NCBI RefSeq assembly: GCF_005843925.1
Contig: NZ_VCBC01000003.1
Coordinates: forward strand, 248,001 to 312,000
Origin: Thalassotalea litorea
GTDB taxonomy: Bacteria; Pseudomonadota; Gammaproteobacteria; Enterobacterales; Alteromonadaceae
Reading direction: 5' to 3'
DNA length: 64,000 nucleotides
Below are positions 47,814 to 57,034 of the stretch, in pieces. The translations under genes and the position numbers were made by a program. The stretch's first letter is position 1. Each line of letters opens with the position of its first letter. The notes under the pieces are model-generated. The model was not told where the DNA came from. It made no database searches and saw only the letters and a list, made by a program, of their open reading frames with translations.

Positions 47814-48797
47814 TCAATTAGTATTGGTGACTAACTCTATTGCATGGTTTAACGCGGCACGAAAACTACCGCAATCTACTTCGCTTTTGCCTGCAAGTTC
47901 GATAGCGGTGCCATGATCGACACTGGTGCGAATAAACGGCAGACCCAACGTGATGTTCACGGATGCGCCAAACCCTTTATATTTTAGTACGGGTAATCCC
48001 TGATCGTGGTACATTGCCATGACCGCATCGGCCTTGGCTAAATATTTTTCCTGAAAAATAGTATCCGCGGGTAATGGCCCGACTAAATGAATCCCTTCTT
48101 GTCTTAAGTTTTCTAACGCAGGGCTGATCACGTCGATTTCTTCTCGCCCTAAATGACCGTCTTCCCCGGCATGAGGATTCAAGCCGCAGACATAAATTTT
48201 AGGCGATTCGATACCAAACTTCTGTTTAAGATCGTTATCGAGGATACGAGTGATTTTTTGCACTCTGTCATAGGTAATGGCTTTCGAAACATAAGCGAGA
48301 GGGATATGGGTGGTCATCAAGGAAACACGAAGTCCCTCTGTTGCCAGCATCATTACTACATCGGAACAATTTGCCTGTTGTGCAAAGTATTCCGTATGAC
48401 CGCTAAATGGAATGCCGGATTTGTTAATCAGTCCTTTGTGGACGGGACCGGTAACGATAGCCTGAAATTCACCGTTCATATTGCCTTCACAGGCGAGGCG
48501 CAAGGTCTCAACTACGTAAGCGCCGTTATTCGGGTTTAATTCACCAGGAATACAGGGTTCAGCAATAATGACCGGTTTAACGGTCAGGCGACCGGCTTTA
48601 TGGGAAGTCGCCTGCTGGTTTTCATCGTAGATGTCGATTTCCAGACTCAAACCTAACATGGCGGCACGTTGCTTGAGCATTTCTGGATCCGCTATCGCAA
48701 TTAATTGAGCCGACCAATCCTGTTGTGCAAGTTGCACTAAAATGTCAGGGCCAACTCCCGCGGGTTCACCTGGGGTAATTGCGATTTTGGCGATCAT
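47814..48797 (-). CDS. pdxA: 4-hydroxythreonine-4-phosphate dehydrogenase PdxA
   Basis: NAD-dependent enzyme of pyridoxal phosphate synthesis. The 327-residue protein has [11 protein letters not shown] near the start, the substrate and metal histidines in [24 protein letters not shown] and [15 protein letters not shown], and [14 protein letters not shown] near the end. Its start overlaps the surA stop by four bases. Confidence 0.97.
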   Translation of the reverse strand: MIAKIAITPGEPAGVGPDILVQLAQQDWSAQLIAIADPEMLKQRAAMLGLSLEIDIYDENQQATSHKAGRLTVKPVIIAEPCIPGELNPNNGAYVVETLRLACEGNMNGEFQAIVTGPVHKGLINKSGIPFSGHTEYFAQQANCSDVVMMLATEGLRVSLMTTHIPLAYVSKAITYDRVQKITRILDNDLKQKFGIESPKIYVCGLNPHAGEDGHLGREEIDVISPALENLRQEGIHLVGPLPADTIFQEKYLAKADAVMAMYHDQGLPVLKYKGFGASVNITLGLPFIRTSVDHGTAIELAGKSEVDCGSFRAALNHAIELVTNTN

Positions 48798-50131
48798 TCG
48801 TTGCTACTTCCCTGATCCATAATTTCGATATAAGCTTCGTCGCGGATTTCTTTCATCCAACGCACGGACTCAGTACCAAATTTGCGATTGTATATTAGCT
48901 GATAGGCTCTGTTCGACTGATTGGTATCGGTAGCATCCTGAGTACGCTTGCCGGTAAGTTGCACTAAGTGCCAACCAAACGATGAACGGAAAGGCTGGTG
49001 ATATTCGTCAACTTCCAACGTCGCTAAAGCTTCTTTAAACGCCGGGTCATAACTGCTTGGGTCGGCCCAGCCTAAATCACCGCCGCGGGTCGACGTTGGT
49101 CCTTCTGAGTGTTCACGTGCCAGAGCATCAAATTCCGCTTCTCCAGCTTCAATTTGTGCCAGCATATCCAAGAGCATTTTTTCTGCTTTTTCTTCCGAAA
49201 GAATAATCGAAGGCTTGATCAGAATATGACGAGATTTCACTTCTTCAATCTCGACTTTTTGCTTACCACGGATATCAAGAATTTTGATGATATTAAAACC
49301 TAGGCCGGTACGTACTGGACCAAAAACCTCGTCTTTGTTCTTGTTGTTTACCAATTCGGCAAACAAGGTTGGCATTTCGTTGATCGAGCGCCAGCCTAAA
49401 TCACCACCTTCCAGAGCTGTCGGTGCGCTTGAAGATGCGATTGCAATTTTTTTGAAATCAGAGCCATTGTTTAACAACTCAACGACTTTATCCGCACGCT
49501 CTTTCGCGGCAACTAAATCTTCTTGAGTCGGTTCGTCTGGAAATGAAATAAGTATGTGGCCCAGGTTATATTCGACATCGGCATTGGTCTGCTCTTGCAT
49601 CATTTTAACCAGGTTGTCGATTTCCTGAGGCGTGATAGAAACACGACGGCGGACACTGGCACGTCGAACTTCACCGGTAACCAATTGCTTGCGAACATCT
49701 TCGCGATAGCTATCCCATTGCATGCCGGAGTTGATGATTTGCATACGAAAATCGACAATATTATTAAAGCCATTTTCACGGGCGATATTTTTGATGGTTT
49801 CATCAAGTTGGGCATCACTGATTTGTACGCCCATACGCTCGCCTAATTGCATCATCAGGCTGTCGGTGATCAATTTCTCCATCGCCTGGGTACGCAATGC
49901 GTTATCTGATGGGAGACTTTGTCCTTCGGATGCAGCCTGTTGCTTGACCTGATTTACAAGTCCTTGCACTTCTGATTCGAGAACCACGCCTGTATTTACA
50001 ATCGCGGCGACACTGTCTAGCGGTTGCTCTTCGGCTTGTATCAAGCCGCTAAAACCTAATGAACTGATCATCAGGCCCGATGCCAAAACGGCTTTACGAA
50101 TTATTGTTTTATTTAACATACATCTTTTCAT
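48794..50131 (-). CDS. surA: Periplasmic chaperone/peptidyl-prolyl isomerase SurA
   Basis: Escorts outer-membrane proteins, including LptD, to the BAM complex. The 445-residue protein has a signal peptide ending near IQAEE (about residue 33), a chaperone N-domain, and two parvulin domains containing [15 protein letters not shown] and [16 protein letters not shown]. Initiation at 50131 (TAATG overlap with lptD) or at the Met 12 bases later is possible. Confidence 0.96.
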   Translation of the reverse strand: MKRCMLNKTIIRKAVLASGLMISSLGFSGLIQAEEQPLDSVAAIVNTGVVLESEVQGLVNQVKQQAASEGQSLPSDNALRTQAMEKLITDSLMMQLGERMGVQISDAQLDETIKNIARENGFNNIVDFRMQIINSGMQWDSYREDVRKQLVTGEVRRASVRRRVSITPQEIDNLVKMMQEQTNADVEYNLGHILISFPDEPTQEDLVAAKERADKVVELLNNGSDFKKIAIASSSAPTALEGGDLGWRSINEMPTLFAELVNNKNKDEVFGPVRTGLGFNIIKILDIRGKQKVEIEEVKSRHILIKPSIILSEEKAEKMLLDMLAQIEAGEAEFDALAREHSEGPTSTRGGDLGWADPSSYDPAFKEALATLEVDEYHQPFRSSFGWHLVQLTGKRTQDATDTNQSNRAYQLIYNRKFGTESVRWMKEIRDEAYIEIMDQGSSNE

Positions 50132-52401
50132 TAATTTGAGAGGAAATAAGGCCGCTTATAGCCAAATAGTCCTGAACGTAACATATCATCAATCGCAAGT
50201 GGTTTCTGATCGCCGCCGAGGCCTTTTAATACAAATTGCAGGGAAACCCCAGTATCAAAGGCATCGCGATCTTCTGCCAAAAAGTCCCGCTCGTCAAGGT
50301 TGGTGTTGATATTACGGTGATAAGCAACGCGTACCGCCCAACAACAACTCTCATATTGAAAACCCGCATAGGTTTCCAATGAGCGACTGCGCACCAAATC
50401 TTCAGTGACATGACCAATAAACTGCCAGTGGCGATTTATCGGAAAACTGGTTAACGCAGATACTTGCTCTACTTCGTTACCCGACAGGTTTCGAATGTAA
50501 TGATGGTTTAATTGCACCAGATTACGTTCATTTTTACGATAATCAATAGTAAGCTGGCTTTTTTCGGTGCTATTTTGTTCTGTATCGTATTGAATGTCAC
50601 CCCTGAACTGCCAACGTTCTGTTAATTGTAAAAATAAATCTGCGGCTAATGCAGACTCACTTTCCGGTTCGTTTTCTTCATTAAGCGCGATATTGCTGTC
50701 ATTGAAGTAGACAATTTGACCCAGGCTTAAACGAAAAAGTTCCGCATTGGATTCATCAAGTAGGCGCGAAGTCACACCCCAGGAAATTTGGTTGGCCTGG
50801 GCAATACGATCTAAACCACTGAATCGGCGGTCCCGAAACAGGCCGTCAAAGTCATCCTGCAACGGCGTTGTATCGTAGTTGGCAATCATCGACTGATCTT
50901 TGTCCGGGATATACAAGTATTGCAATTGCGGCTCTAAGGTTTGTACAAAATTTTGTTTAAAATAGCTGGCAAATCGGTCAAATCTCAAGCCCGCATGAAT
51001 ACGCGCTTTGGGTAATGTGCGACTCACATCTTCATCAAGTTCTGGATTGTTATCGATGTTATGTTGTTGATACTGGGTGTGCATCAACCGTACATCAGTA
51101 TTCACGAACCAACCTGGCATCGCGTATGGTAAGGCGATTCCTGCCTCGACGTGCAACCGGTCAGCTTCTGGTTTGTTCGGGTCGTCTATTGCAAATCGTG
51201 TATATTCGCCAAAGACATTAAATGAACTATTGAGAAAGCCAAGGGGTTGATAGGCAAGAAAATCCAGTTGCGGTAAGGTTTGGTAGCTGTCCTGGCGATC
51301 ACCTAAAACTTTTAAGCCTTGCACTTTTACGCTCGATTGCCAGTTCTCAGCAAAATAGGATAATTCACCGATTCGCCACAAATAGGCATCGGTTGAAGAA
51401 AACTGGTCACTTTCGAGATCGACCAGATAGTTATCGTCGCTAATATCGCTGAAATCAACAAATACCCGGAAGTTGTCTGCGAAGGTGCCCATATGCTGGT
51501 AACGTCCTAAGTAGCGTTCTTCTTTGCTGGATAGCTCGTTGTCTTCACCGAGATATTCAAAATCGATTTTCCCGAATTGCTCGCCAAATAGGTAGCGAAA
51601 TTGCGACTTTAACTGAGTGCCACGTTTGGACATATAATACGGCGTAATCGTCGCATCCATGTTTTCCGCAATATTCCAGTAAAACGGAACACCGAGTTCA
51701 AAACCGGATTTACTGGATGAAGAAATTTGTGGATACAGGAATCCTGTTTTACGTTCGTTGGTTAACGGAAAGGTAAAATAGGGCAGATACATAACCGGAA
51801 TATCTTTGATCCGAAATACCGTGTTATAGGCACTGCCGGTGTTGTCTTCAGTGGACAAGTTAATTTCGCTGGCGGAAAGCAGCCAATCCGGTGTTTCGTC
51901 GATACAGGAGGTAAAACTGGCGTCTTCCAGACTTACCCCTTGCTCTGTGATCTTTAATTGCTCGGCAGCACCTCTCCCAGGAGAGAGACCCAGTTGGTAA
52001 TTGGAGTTACTCATCACCACAGAATTATTATTGTTGTCCGCTTCCAGTTGGCTCGATTGAATGGTGATATTGCCATCTTGAAATTTGGTATCGCCGGAGG
52101 TGCGAATTTTTCCGGCACCACGGTCAATGGTGACTTCATCGGCAACAATGCGTTTATCTTCGTAGGCGAGTTTTACCCCGCCAGCAAACTTAGTGGCCTG
52201 CTCGGCAATGGTTTGAGTGGATTTTGATTCAATAACAATGGAGTCGAAGCGCTGAGTTAAGTCTTCGCGCAGCTCAATCGGAATGACTTCAGGTAAGGGG
52301 CATTGAACAAAGGCCGTTGGCATCTCAGGCGCAGGACTTTCCTGTGCAGTAAGAGGCGCACTAAATACGGTTAACAATACAGCAATACGGGAGCTTGGCA
52401 T
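50131..52401 (-). CDS. lptD: LPS-assembly outer membrane protein LptD
   Basis: Beta-barrel that, with LptE, inserts LPS into the outer leaflet. The 756-residue protein has a signal sequence, a periplasmic beta-jellyroll (about 50-220) and a large C-terminal barrel. Four cysteines match the disulfide set of E. coli LptD: one in VQCPLP, one in TSCIDE, and the adjacent pair in YESCCWAVRVAY. It heads the operon with surA, its chaperone. Confidence 0.96.
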   Translation of the reverse strand: MPSSRIAVLLTVFSAPLTAQESPAPEMPTAFVQCPLPEVIPIELREDLTQRFDSIVIESKSTQTIAEQATKFAGGVKLAYEDKRIVADEVTIDRGAGKIRTSGDTKFQDGNITIQSSQLEADNNNNSVVMSNSNYQLGLSPGRGAAEQLKITEQGVSLEDASFTSCIDETPDWLLSASEINLSTEDNTGSAYNTVFRIKDIPVMYLPYFTFPLTNERKTGFLYPQISSSSKSGFELGVPFYWNIAENMDATITPYYMSKRGTQLKSQFRYLFGEQFGKIDFEYLGEDNELSSKEERYLGRYQHMGTFADNFRVFVDFSDISDDNYLVDLESDQFSSTDAYLWRIGELSYFAENWQSSVKVQGLKVLGDRQDSYQTLPQLDFLAYQPLGFLNSSFNVFGEYTRFAIDDPNKPEADRLHVEAGIALPYAMPGWFVNTDVRLMHTQYQQHNIDNNPELDEDVSRTLPKARIHAGLRFDRFASYFKQNFVQTLEPQLQYLYIPDKDQSMIANYDTTPLQDDFDGLFRDRRFSGLDRIAQANQISWGVTSRLLDESNAELFRLSLGQIVYFNDSNIALNEENEPESESALAADLFLQLTERWQFRGDIQYDTEQNSTEKSQLTIDYRKNERNLVQLNHHYIRNLSGNEVEQVSALTSFPINRHWQFIGHVTEDLVRSRSLETYAGFQYESCCWAVRVAYHRNINTNLDERDFLAEDRDAFDTGVSLQFVLKGLGGDQKPLAIDDMLRSGLFGYKRPYFLSN

Positions 52402-52775
52402 GCACTTTCCGAAAGAATAAGACGATTTATTTTTATCAAATAATTCAATTATTATAGTCTTGGCCGTTTATTCGGCCCGCTCTGCTAATCTAAAGGCTAA
52501 CGCCCAGTTACGATCAATTACATTGGTCACTATGATATAGCAATTTATCTGAAAAAACATTACTTGTAACACCCAATAATGGCTTAAATCTGCATTGCTG
52601 CAAATTAACCGCAAGCCATTTAATTGCATAGGATCTAATTGAATAGAGTACGAGCATTGCACTCGTGGTATGGAAATCTGTATTATGGGCCATCGTAACC
52701 AGTCATAAATTGGTTAAGGGTGTGGTGTACACGCCATGTAATAACAGTTTTCACAAAGATGATGATAAAGGTTGA
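52402..52775. other. lptD-djlA divergent intergenic region
   Basis: About 370 bases with no supported gene. A minus-strand TATAAT at 52451-52456 is a candidate lptD -10 box. Upstream of djlA there are small dyads such as ACCA/TGGT and GTGTACAC. I see no sigma-E consensus. Confidence 0.4.
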
Positions 52776-53573
52776 TTGATGAGAATATGGGGTAGATTTT
52801 TTGGCACCTTGCTGGGCTTTATGGTCGGTAAAATTATTGGTGCTGTAATCGGCTTTTATTTTGGCTACAAGTTTGACAAAGGATTAGGCGGAGATTTTGG
52901 CGCGTTTAACCAGCAAAATGAAACGCAACGTCAAAACGACTTTTTCAATATCACCTTTGCGGTAATGGGACATATAACCAAAGCGTCGGGGCAGGTCAGT
53001 GAAGATGAAATCGCTTTTGCAACGGCCCATATGAATCGCTGGGGTTTAAGCGGTGATGTGCGCCAGGCGGCTCAAAAGTCGTTTCGTGATGGCAAACAAC
53101 CCCATTTTAATCTGCAAGAGCAGATGAAAAAATTAAAACGGGTGTGCTTTGGCCGCAAAGACTTATTGCAAATGTTTGTTGAAATACAAATTCAGGCGGC
53201 ATTTGCCGATGATAATTTACACCCGAAAGAACGAGAGATATTACATGGTATTGGTGCGTCACTAGGGATCCCAGCACGGCATTTAGATTTTATGTTGGAT
53301 CGTATTGTTGCCGGTGAACACTTTCACCAGCAAGGATCACAGCAATCACCACAACAGCAAAAACAACATCTTAGTGATGCCTACAAAATTCTCGGCGTAA
53401 CGCCGCAAAGCTCAGCACGTGACGTGAAAAAAGCGTATCGTAAATTAATGGCCCAACATCATCCGGACAAGTTAGTTGCGAAAGGTTTGCCACCACAATT
53501 AATGGAAGATGCCAAACAAAAAGCTCAGGATATTCAAGCGGCTTACGAGCTGGTCAGCAAACAAGCGGCATAG
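52776..53573 (+). CDS. djlA: DnaK co-chaperone DjlA
   Basis: Inner-membrane J-domain protein that works with DnaK. The N-terminal membrane segment with glycine-rich GKIIGAVIGFYFGYKFD covers residues about 8-35. A TerB-like helical domain follows (about 55-175), then a Gln-rich linker. The C-terminal J domain (about 203-265) carries the HPD motif in QHHPDKL. The layout matches E. coli DjlA, which also neighbours lptD. Confidence 0.95.
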   Translation: MMRIWGRFFGTLLGFMVGKIIGAVIGFYFGYKFDKGLGGDFGAFNQQNETQRQNDFFNITFAVMGHITKASGQVSEDEIAFATAHMNRWGLSGDVRQAAQKSFRDGKQPHFNLQEQMKKLKRVCFGRKDLLQMFVEIQIQAAFADDNLHPKEREILHGIGASLGIPARHLDFMLDRIVAGEHFHQQGSQQSPQQQKQHLSDAYKILGVTPQSSARDVKKAYRKLMAQHHPDKLVAKGLPPQLMEDAKQKAQDIQAAYELVSKQAA

Positions 53574-53869
53574 TCGATGAGCTAGGCTTACTCTGCTTAG
53601 CTCACTGTCAATAACAGACCATATTGCAACCAATGATCGGCATTTGCCACTTTACTGGCATAATATTATTCGCTTTTATTTGTCCTGCCGGTTGAAAGTA
53701 AGTAGCTTTTCAACGATTGATAATAGCGTTCTGTTTAATCGATTTAACCAACTTTTCAAATCCTCCATTACCACTAAACTTAAAGTCGTGCCATTCCATT
53801 AAACCACTGGTGCGATCATCACAAAAGATACTCGCACCATTCTGATGACCCGAAACTCGGAGGAGTATT
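53574..53869. other. djlA-katG intergenic region
   Basis: About 296 bases. Only a good Shine-Dalgarno (GGAGGAG ending eight bases before katG) stands out. No OxyR or Fur site could be recognised by eye. Confidence 0.4.
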
Positions 53870-56158
53870 ATGAAGCGTACGTGTAGATTTCAACAACCAG
53901 TGCTGGTCACGTTTATCAGTACGGCGTTATTTGCTTCCGTAGTGTTTGCTGAGAGTCAGTCTAGCAAACCTGCTGGGGCGATAGGAGCGGGTGAAATGCC
54001 GCTCCTCAACCAACCTAAATCCAATCATTTCTGGTGGCCTGAACAGCTCGATTTATCGCCGCTTCGGGATCACAGTGTTGCCTCCAACCCGTATGGGCCT
54101 GATTTTGATTATGCTGAAAAATTTAATACTTTGGATATTGACCAGGTTAAGTCCGACGTGGACAAGCTATTGACGGAATCGCAAGACTGGTGGCCAGCTG
54201 ACTTTGGCAATTATGGGCCCTTGTTTATTCGTCTTGCCTGGCATAGTGCAGGAACGTACCGAACCCTCGATGGTCGTGGCGGTGGTGATGGCGGACAAAT
54301 GCGTTTTGATCCATTAAATAGTTGGCCAGACAATGGGAACCTCGATAAAGCCAAACGCTTGTTGTGGCCGGTTAAACAAAAGTACGGAGAAAGCTTGTCT
54401 TGGGGCGACCTGATGATACTAGCTGGCACCGTAGGGCTGGAAAATATGGGCTTTAAAACCTATGGATTTGCAGGTGGTCGTACGGATGACTGGGAGCCTG
54501 ATATTGTTTATTGGGGCCCTGAAGTCGAAATGCTGGCAAGCGACAGGGAAAGTAAAAACGGTGAATTGCAACGACCCCTTGGGGCAACCCATATGGGGTT
54601 AATATATGTGAACCCAGAGGGACCAAAAGGTAAACCAGACCCTAAAGGTTCGGCCAAAAACATTCGCATAGCATTTGGCCGAATGGCGATGAATGACGAA
54701 GAAACCGTCGCATTAATTGCGGGGGGACATACCTTTGGTAAAATGCATGGCGCAGCCAAAGCTGCCAAATGTTTAGGCAGAGAGCCCGGCGGTGCGCCAA
54801 TTGAAGAACAGGGACTTGGCTGGATAAATAGCTGTGGCAAAGGGCACTCCGAAGATACCATTACCAGTGGGTTGGAAGGGGCCTGGACGCAACAACCCAC
54901 CCGTTGGACCACCTTGTATCTGCAAAATTTACTGAATAACGAGTGGGAACAAACGACAAGCCCCGCTGGGGCAATTGTTTGGGTCCCGAAGGATAAATCT
55001 TTGCACGAGTCTGTGCCGGATGCCCATGTCAAAGGTAAGCGCAATCCACCGGTCATGACGACTGCAGATTTAGCCATAAAGTTTGACCCGGAATATCGTA
55101 AGATTGCGGAACGCTTCTTAGCTGAGCCGGAAGAATATCGTCTGGCGTTTGCCAAAGCCTGGTATAAATTGACCCACCGAGATATGGGCCCGAAAAGTCG
55201 TTATCTAGCAGACACAGCGCCTGAAGAATCATTCATTTGGCAAGATCCTGTGCCGCCTGTGGAGTATGCAGCGTTGGATGAAAAAGCAATAACTTCATTG
55301 AAAGAAGCGGTTTTAGATTCAGAACTTTCAGTGCCGGAATTGGTGCGCACTGCCTGGGCTTCAGCAGCAAGCTTTAGAGCCTCGGATATGCGTGGTGGTG
55401 CCAATGGTGCCCGAGTTTTATTGGCACCTCAAAAAGACTGGCCAGTTAATAATCCGGACGAGCTAGCTAAAGTAGTGGATGAGTTATCGGAGATTCGTGA
55501 TAATTTCAATGATGATGCGTCCTCAGGTATGGGGATTTCGATGGCAGATATGATCGTCTTAGCGGGTAATGCGGCGGTGGAAAAAGCTGCCAAAGATTTC
55601 GGTTATGATGTTTCGGTGCCATTTGAGGGAGGCAGAACGGATGCGACTCAGGCGCAAACCGATGTTGCCTCGTTTGCATTGCTCGAACCCAAAGCCGATG
55701 CATTTCGCAATTACTTTAACACTGAAACGAGTTACAAAGGACCTGCACAGATGCTAGTTGATAAAGCGGACCAGTTAAATCTTACTGTGCCGCAAATGAC
55801 GGTACTAGTCGGTGGGCTTCGTGTGTTAGGTGCAAACTCTGACGGCGTAAAACATGGCGTTTTTACCGATAGGGTGGGTACCTTAAGTAATGACTTCTTC
55901 GTGAACTTGCTGGATATGTCGATAATGTGGCAAAAAGCATCGGAGGAAGGCATCTATAATGGTGTTGAACGCAATAACGGTAAGTCTCAATACTCAGCGA
56001 CCACGGTGGACCTGATTTTCGGTTCAAACTCTGAGCTAAGAGCGGTGGCGGAAGTTTATGCCTTTGACACATCGAAGGAAAAATTCGTCAACGACTTTGT
56101 TGCTGCTTGGAGCAAAGTGATGCAGCTAGATCGTTTCGATTTACGACACCAACTGTAA
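53870..56158 (+). CDS. katG: Catalase-peroxidase KatG with signal peptide
   Basis: Bifunctional heme enzyme degrading hydrogen peroxide. The 762-residue protein has the distal triad R121, W124, H125 ([11 protein letters not shown]), the proximal H287 (GGHTFG), and the Trp-Tyr-Met adduct W124-Y246-M272. A second, degenerate peroxidase domain follows, as in all KatGs. An N-terminal hydrophobic segment ending VVFA/ES (residue 27) looks like a Sec signal peptide, so this is probably a periplasmic KatP-like form. Confidence 0.95.
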   Translation: MKRTCRFQQPVLVTFISTALFASVVFAESQSSKPAGAIGAGEMPLLNQPKSNHFWWPEQLDLSPLRDHSVASNPYGPDFDYAEKFNTLDIDQVKSDVDKLLTESQDWWPADFGNYGPLFIRLAWHSAGTYRTLDGRGGGDGGQMRFDPLNSWPDNGNLDKAKRLLWPVKQKYGESLSWGDLMILAGTVGLENMGFKTYGFAGGRTDDWEPDIVYWGPEVEMLASDRESKNGELQRPLGATHMGLIYVNPEGPKGKPDPKGSAKNIRIAFGRMAMNDEETVALIAGGHTFGKMHGAAKAAKCLGREPGGAPIEEQGLGWINSCGKGHSEDTITSGLEGAWTQQPTRWTTLYLQNLLNNEWEQTTSPAGAIVWVPKDKSLHESVPDAHVKGKRNPPVMTTADLAIKFDPEYRKIAERFLAEPEEYRLAFAKAWYKLTHRDMGPKSRYLADTAPEESFIWQDPVPPVEYAALDEKAITSLKEAVLDSELSVPELVRTAWASAASFRASDMRGGANGARVLLAPQKDWPVNNPDELAKVVDELSEIRDNFNDDASSGMGISMADMIVLAGNAAVEKAAKDFGYDVSVPFEGGRTDATQAQTDVASFALLEPKADAFRNYFNTETSYKGPAQMLVDKADQLNLTVPQMTVLVGGLRVLGANSDGVKHGVFTDRVGTLSNDFFVNLLDMSIMWQKASEEGIYNGVERNNGKSQYSATTVDLIFGSNSELRAVAEVYAFDTSKEKFVNDFVAAWSKVMQLDRFDLRHQL

Positions 56159-56196
56159 TATCAAATTGACTCCTTGTCATAGATTACGTCTAAATG

Positions 56197-56223
56197 TGGG
56201 CGCAGTATTAAGCGCTGCGCCCA
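56197..56223. terminator. Hairpin between katG and rluA
   Basis: TGGGCGCAG pairs with CTGCGCCCA around a nine-base loop between convergent genes. It has no clear T-run, so terminator function is probable rather than certain. Confidence 0.55.
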
Positions 56224-56280
56224 ATGTCGTTATTACATCGTTCCTGTACAGGTAGGAGTTAGCTTTCCAAACTTACAGGA

Positions 56281-56946
56281 TTAGAAGTTCTCAGGCGCGG
56301 TAAAACACATACTGTCACCACTGTGCGGATGAAAAAGGCTTAAGGCTTTAGCATGCAGCTGCAGACGCGGACTTAACGCTAGGGCCTCCGGATGCGCATA
56401 AAGACGATCGCCAATGATTGGGTGACCAAGGCTTAGCATGTGTACACGCAGTTGATGAGAGCGGCCGGTAACAGGCATGAGTTTGACTAGCGTGGTGTGT
56501 TCTTCATGAGCAAGCACTTGATAACGAGTTATAGCCTTTTTACCACGTTCATGATCCACCATCTGCTTCGGTCGGTTAGGCCAGTCACAAATTAACGGTA
56601 AATCAATCTCACCGGATTCAGGCTCGACGTTTCCATAAACTCTGGCCAAATAGGTTTTCTCAGTTTGGCGCTTTTCAAATTGTCGGGAAATAGCCACATG
56701 ACTGGGTTTATTAAGCGCCATCACCATAACCCCTGAGGTTGCCATATCCAGGCGATGGACGATCGTTGCGGTTGGTAAAACCCGTTGCACCCGATGTTGC
56801 AAGCAATCTTGGTGTTCTTCAAGACGACCCGGTACGGATAATAAACCGCTTGGTTTATTGACGACGATAAAGTCTTCATCGCGATAGAGTATTTCGAGAT
56901 AAGGGCTCATCGGTGGCGCGTAAACAAAATCTGGATTGGCTGACAT
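56281..56946 (-). CDS. rluA: rRNA/tRNA pseudouridine synthase RluA
   Basis: Isomerises U746 in 23S rRNA and U32 in several tRNAs. The 221-residue protein has the catalytic Asp67 in HRLDMATSG, VVNKPSGLLSVPGR near residue 28, PLICDWPNRPKQ, and TGRSHQLRVHM. The PNRPKQ block is specific for RluA rather than RluC or RluD. It follows rapA on the same strand after a short repeat. Confidence 0.95.
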   Translation of the reverse strand: MSANPDFVYAPPMSPYLEILYRDEDFIVVNKPSGLLSVPGRLEEHQDCLQHRVQRVLPTATIVHRLDMATSGVMVMALNKPSHVAISRQFEKRQTEKTYLARVYGNVEPESGEIDLPLICDWPNRPKQMVDHERGKKAITRYQVLAHEEHTTLVKLMPVTGRSHQLRVHMLSLGHPIIGDRLYAHPEALALSPRLQLHAKALSLFHPHSGDSMCFTAPENF

Positions 56947-56960
56947 AAGATATTAAATTA

Positions 56961-56988
56961 GTGGTAAGTGGTAAGTGGTAAGTGGTGA
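56961..56988. repeat. Four tandem heptamers between rapA and rluA
   Basis: GTGGTAA occurs three times, then GTGGTGA, directly in tandem. A nearby pyrimidine-rich stretch (CCACCTCCCACC, 57005-57016) is partly complementary. Confidence 0.85.
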
Positions 56989-57034
56989 GAAGTAAGTTGC
57001 TTCCACCTCCCACCTTCCACCTCAATATTTCCGT

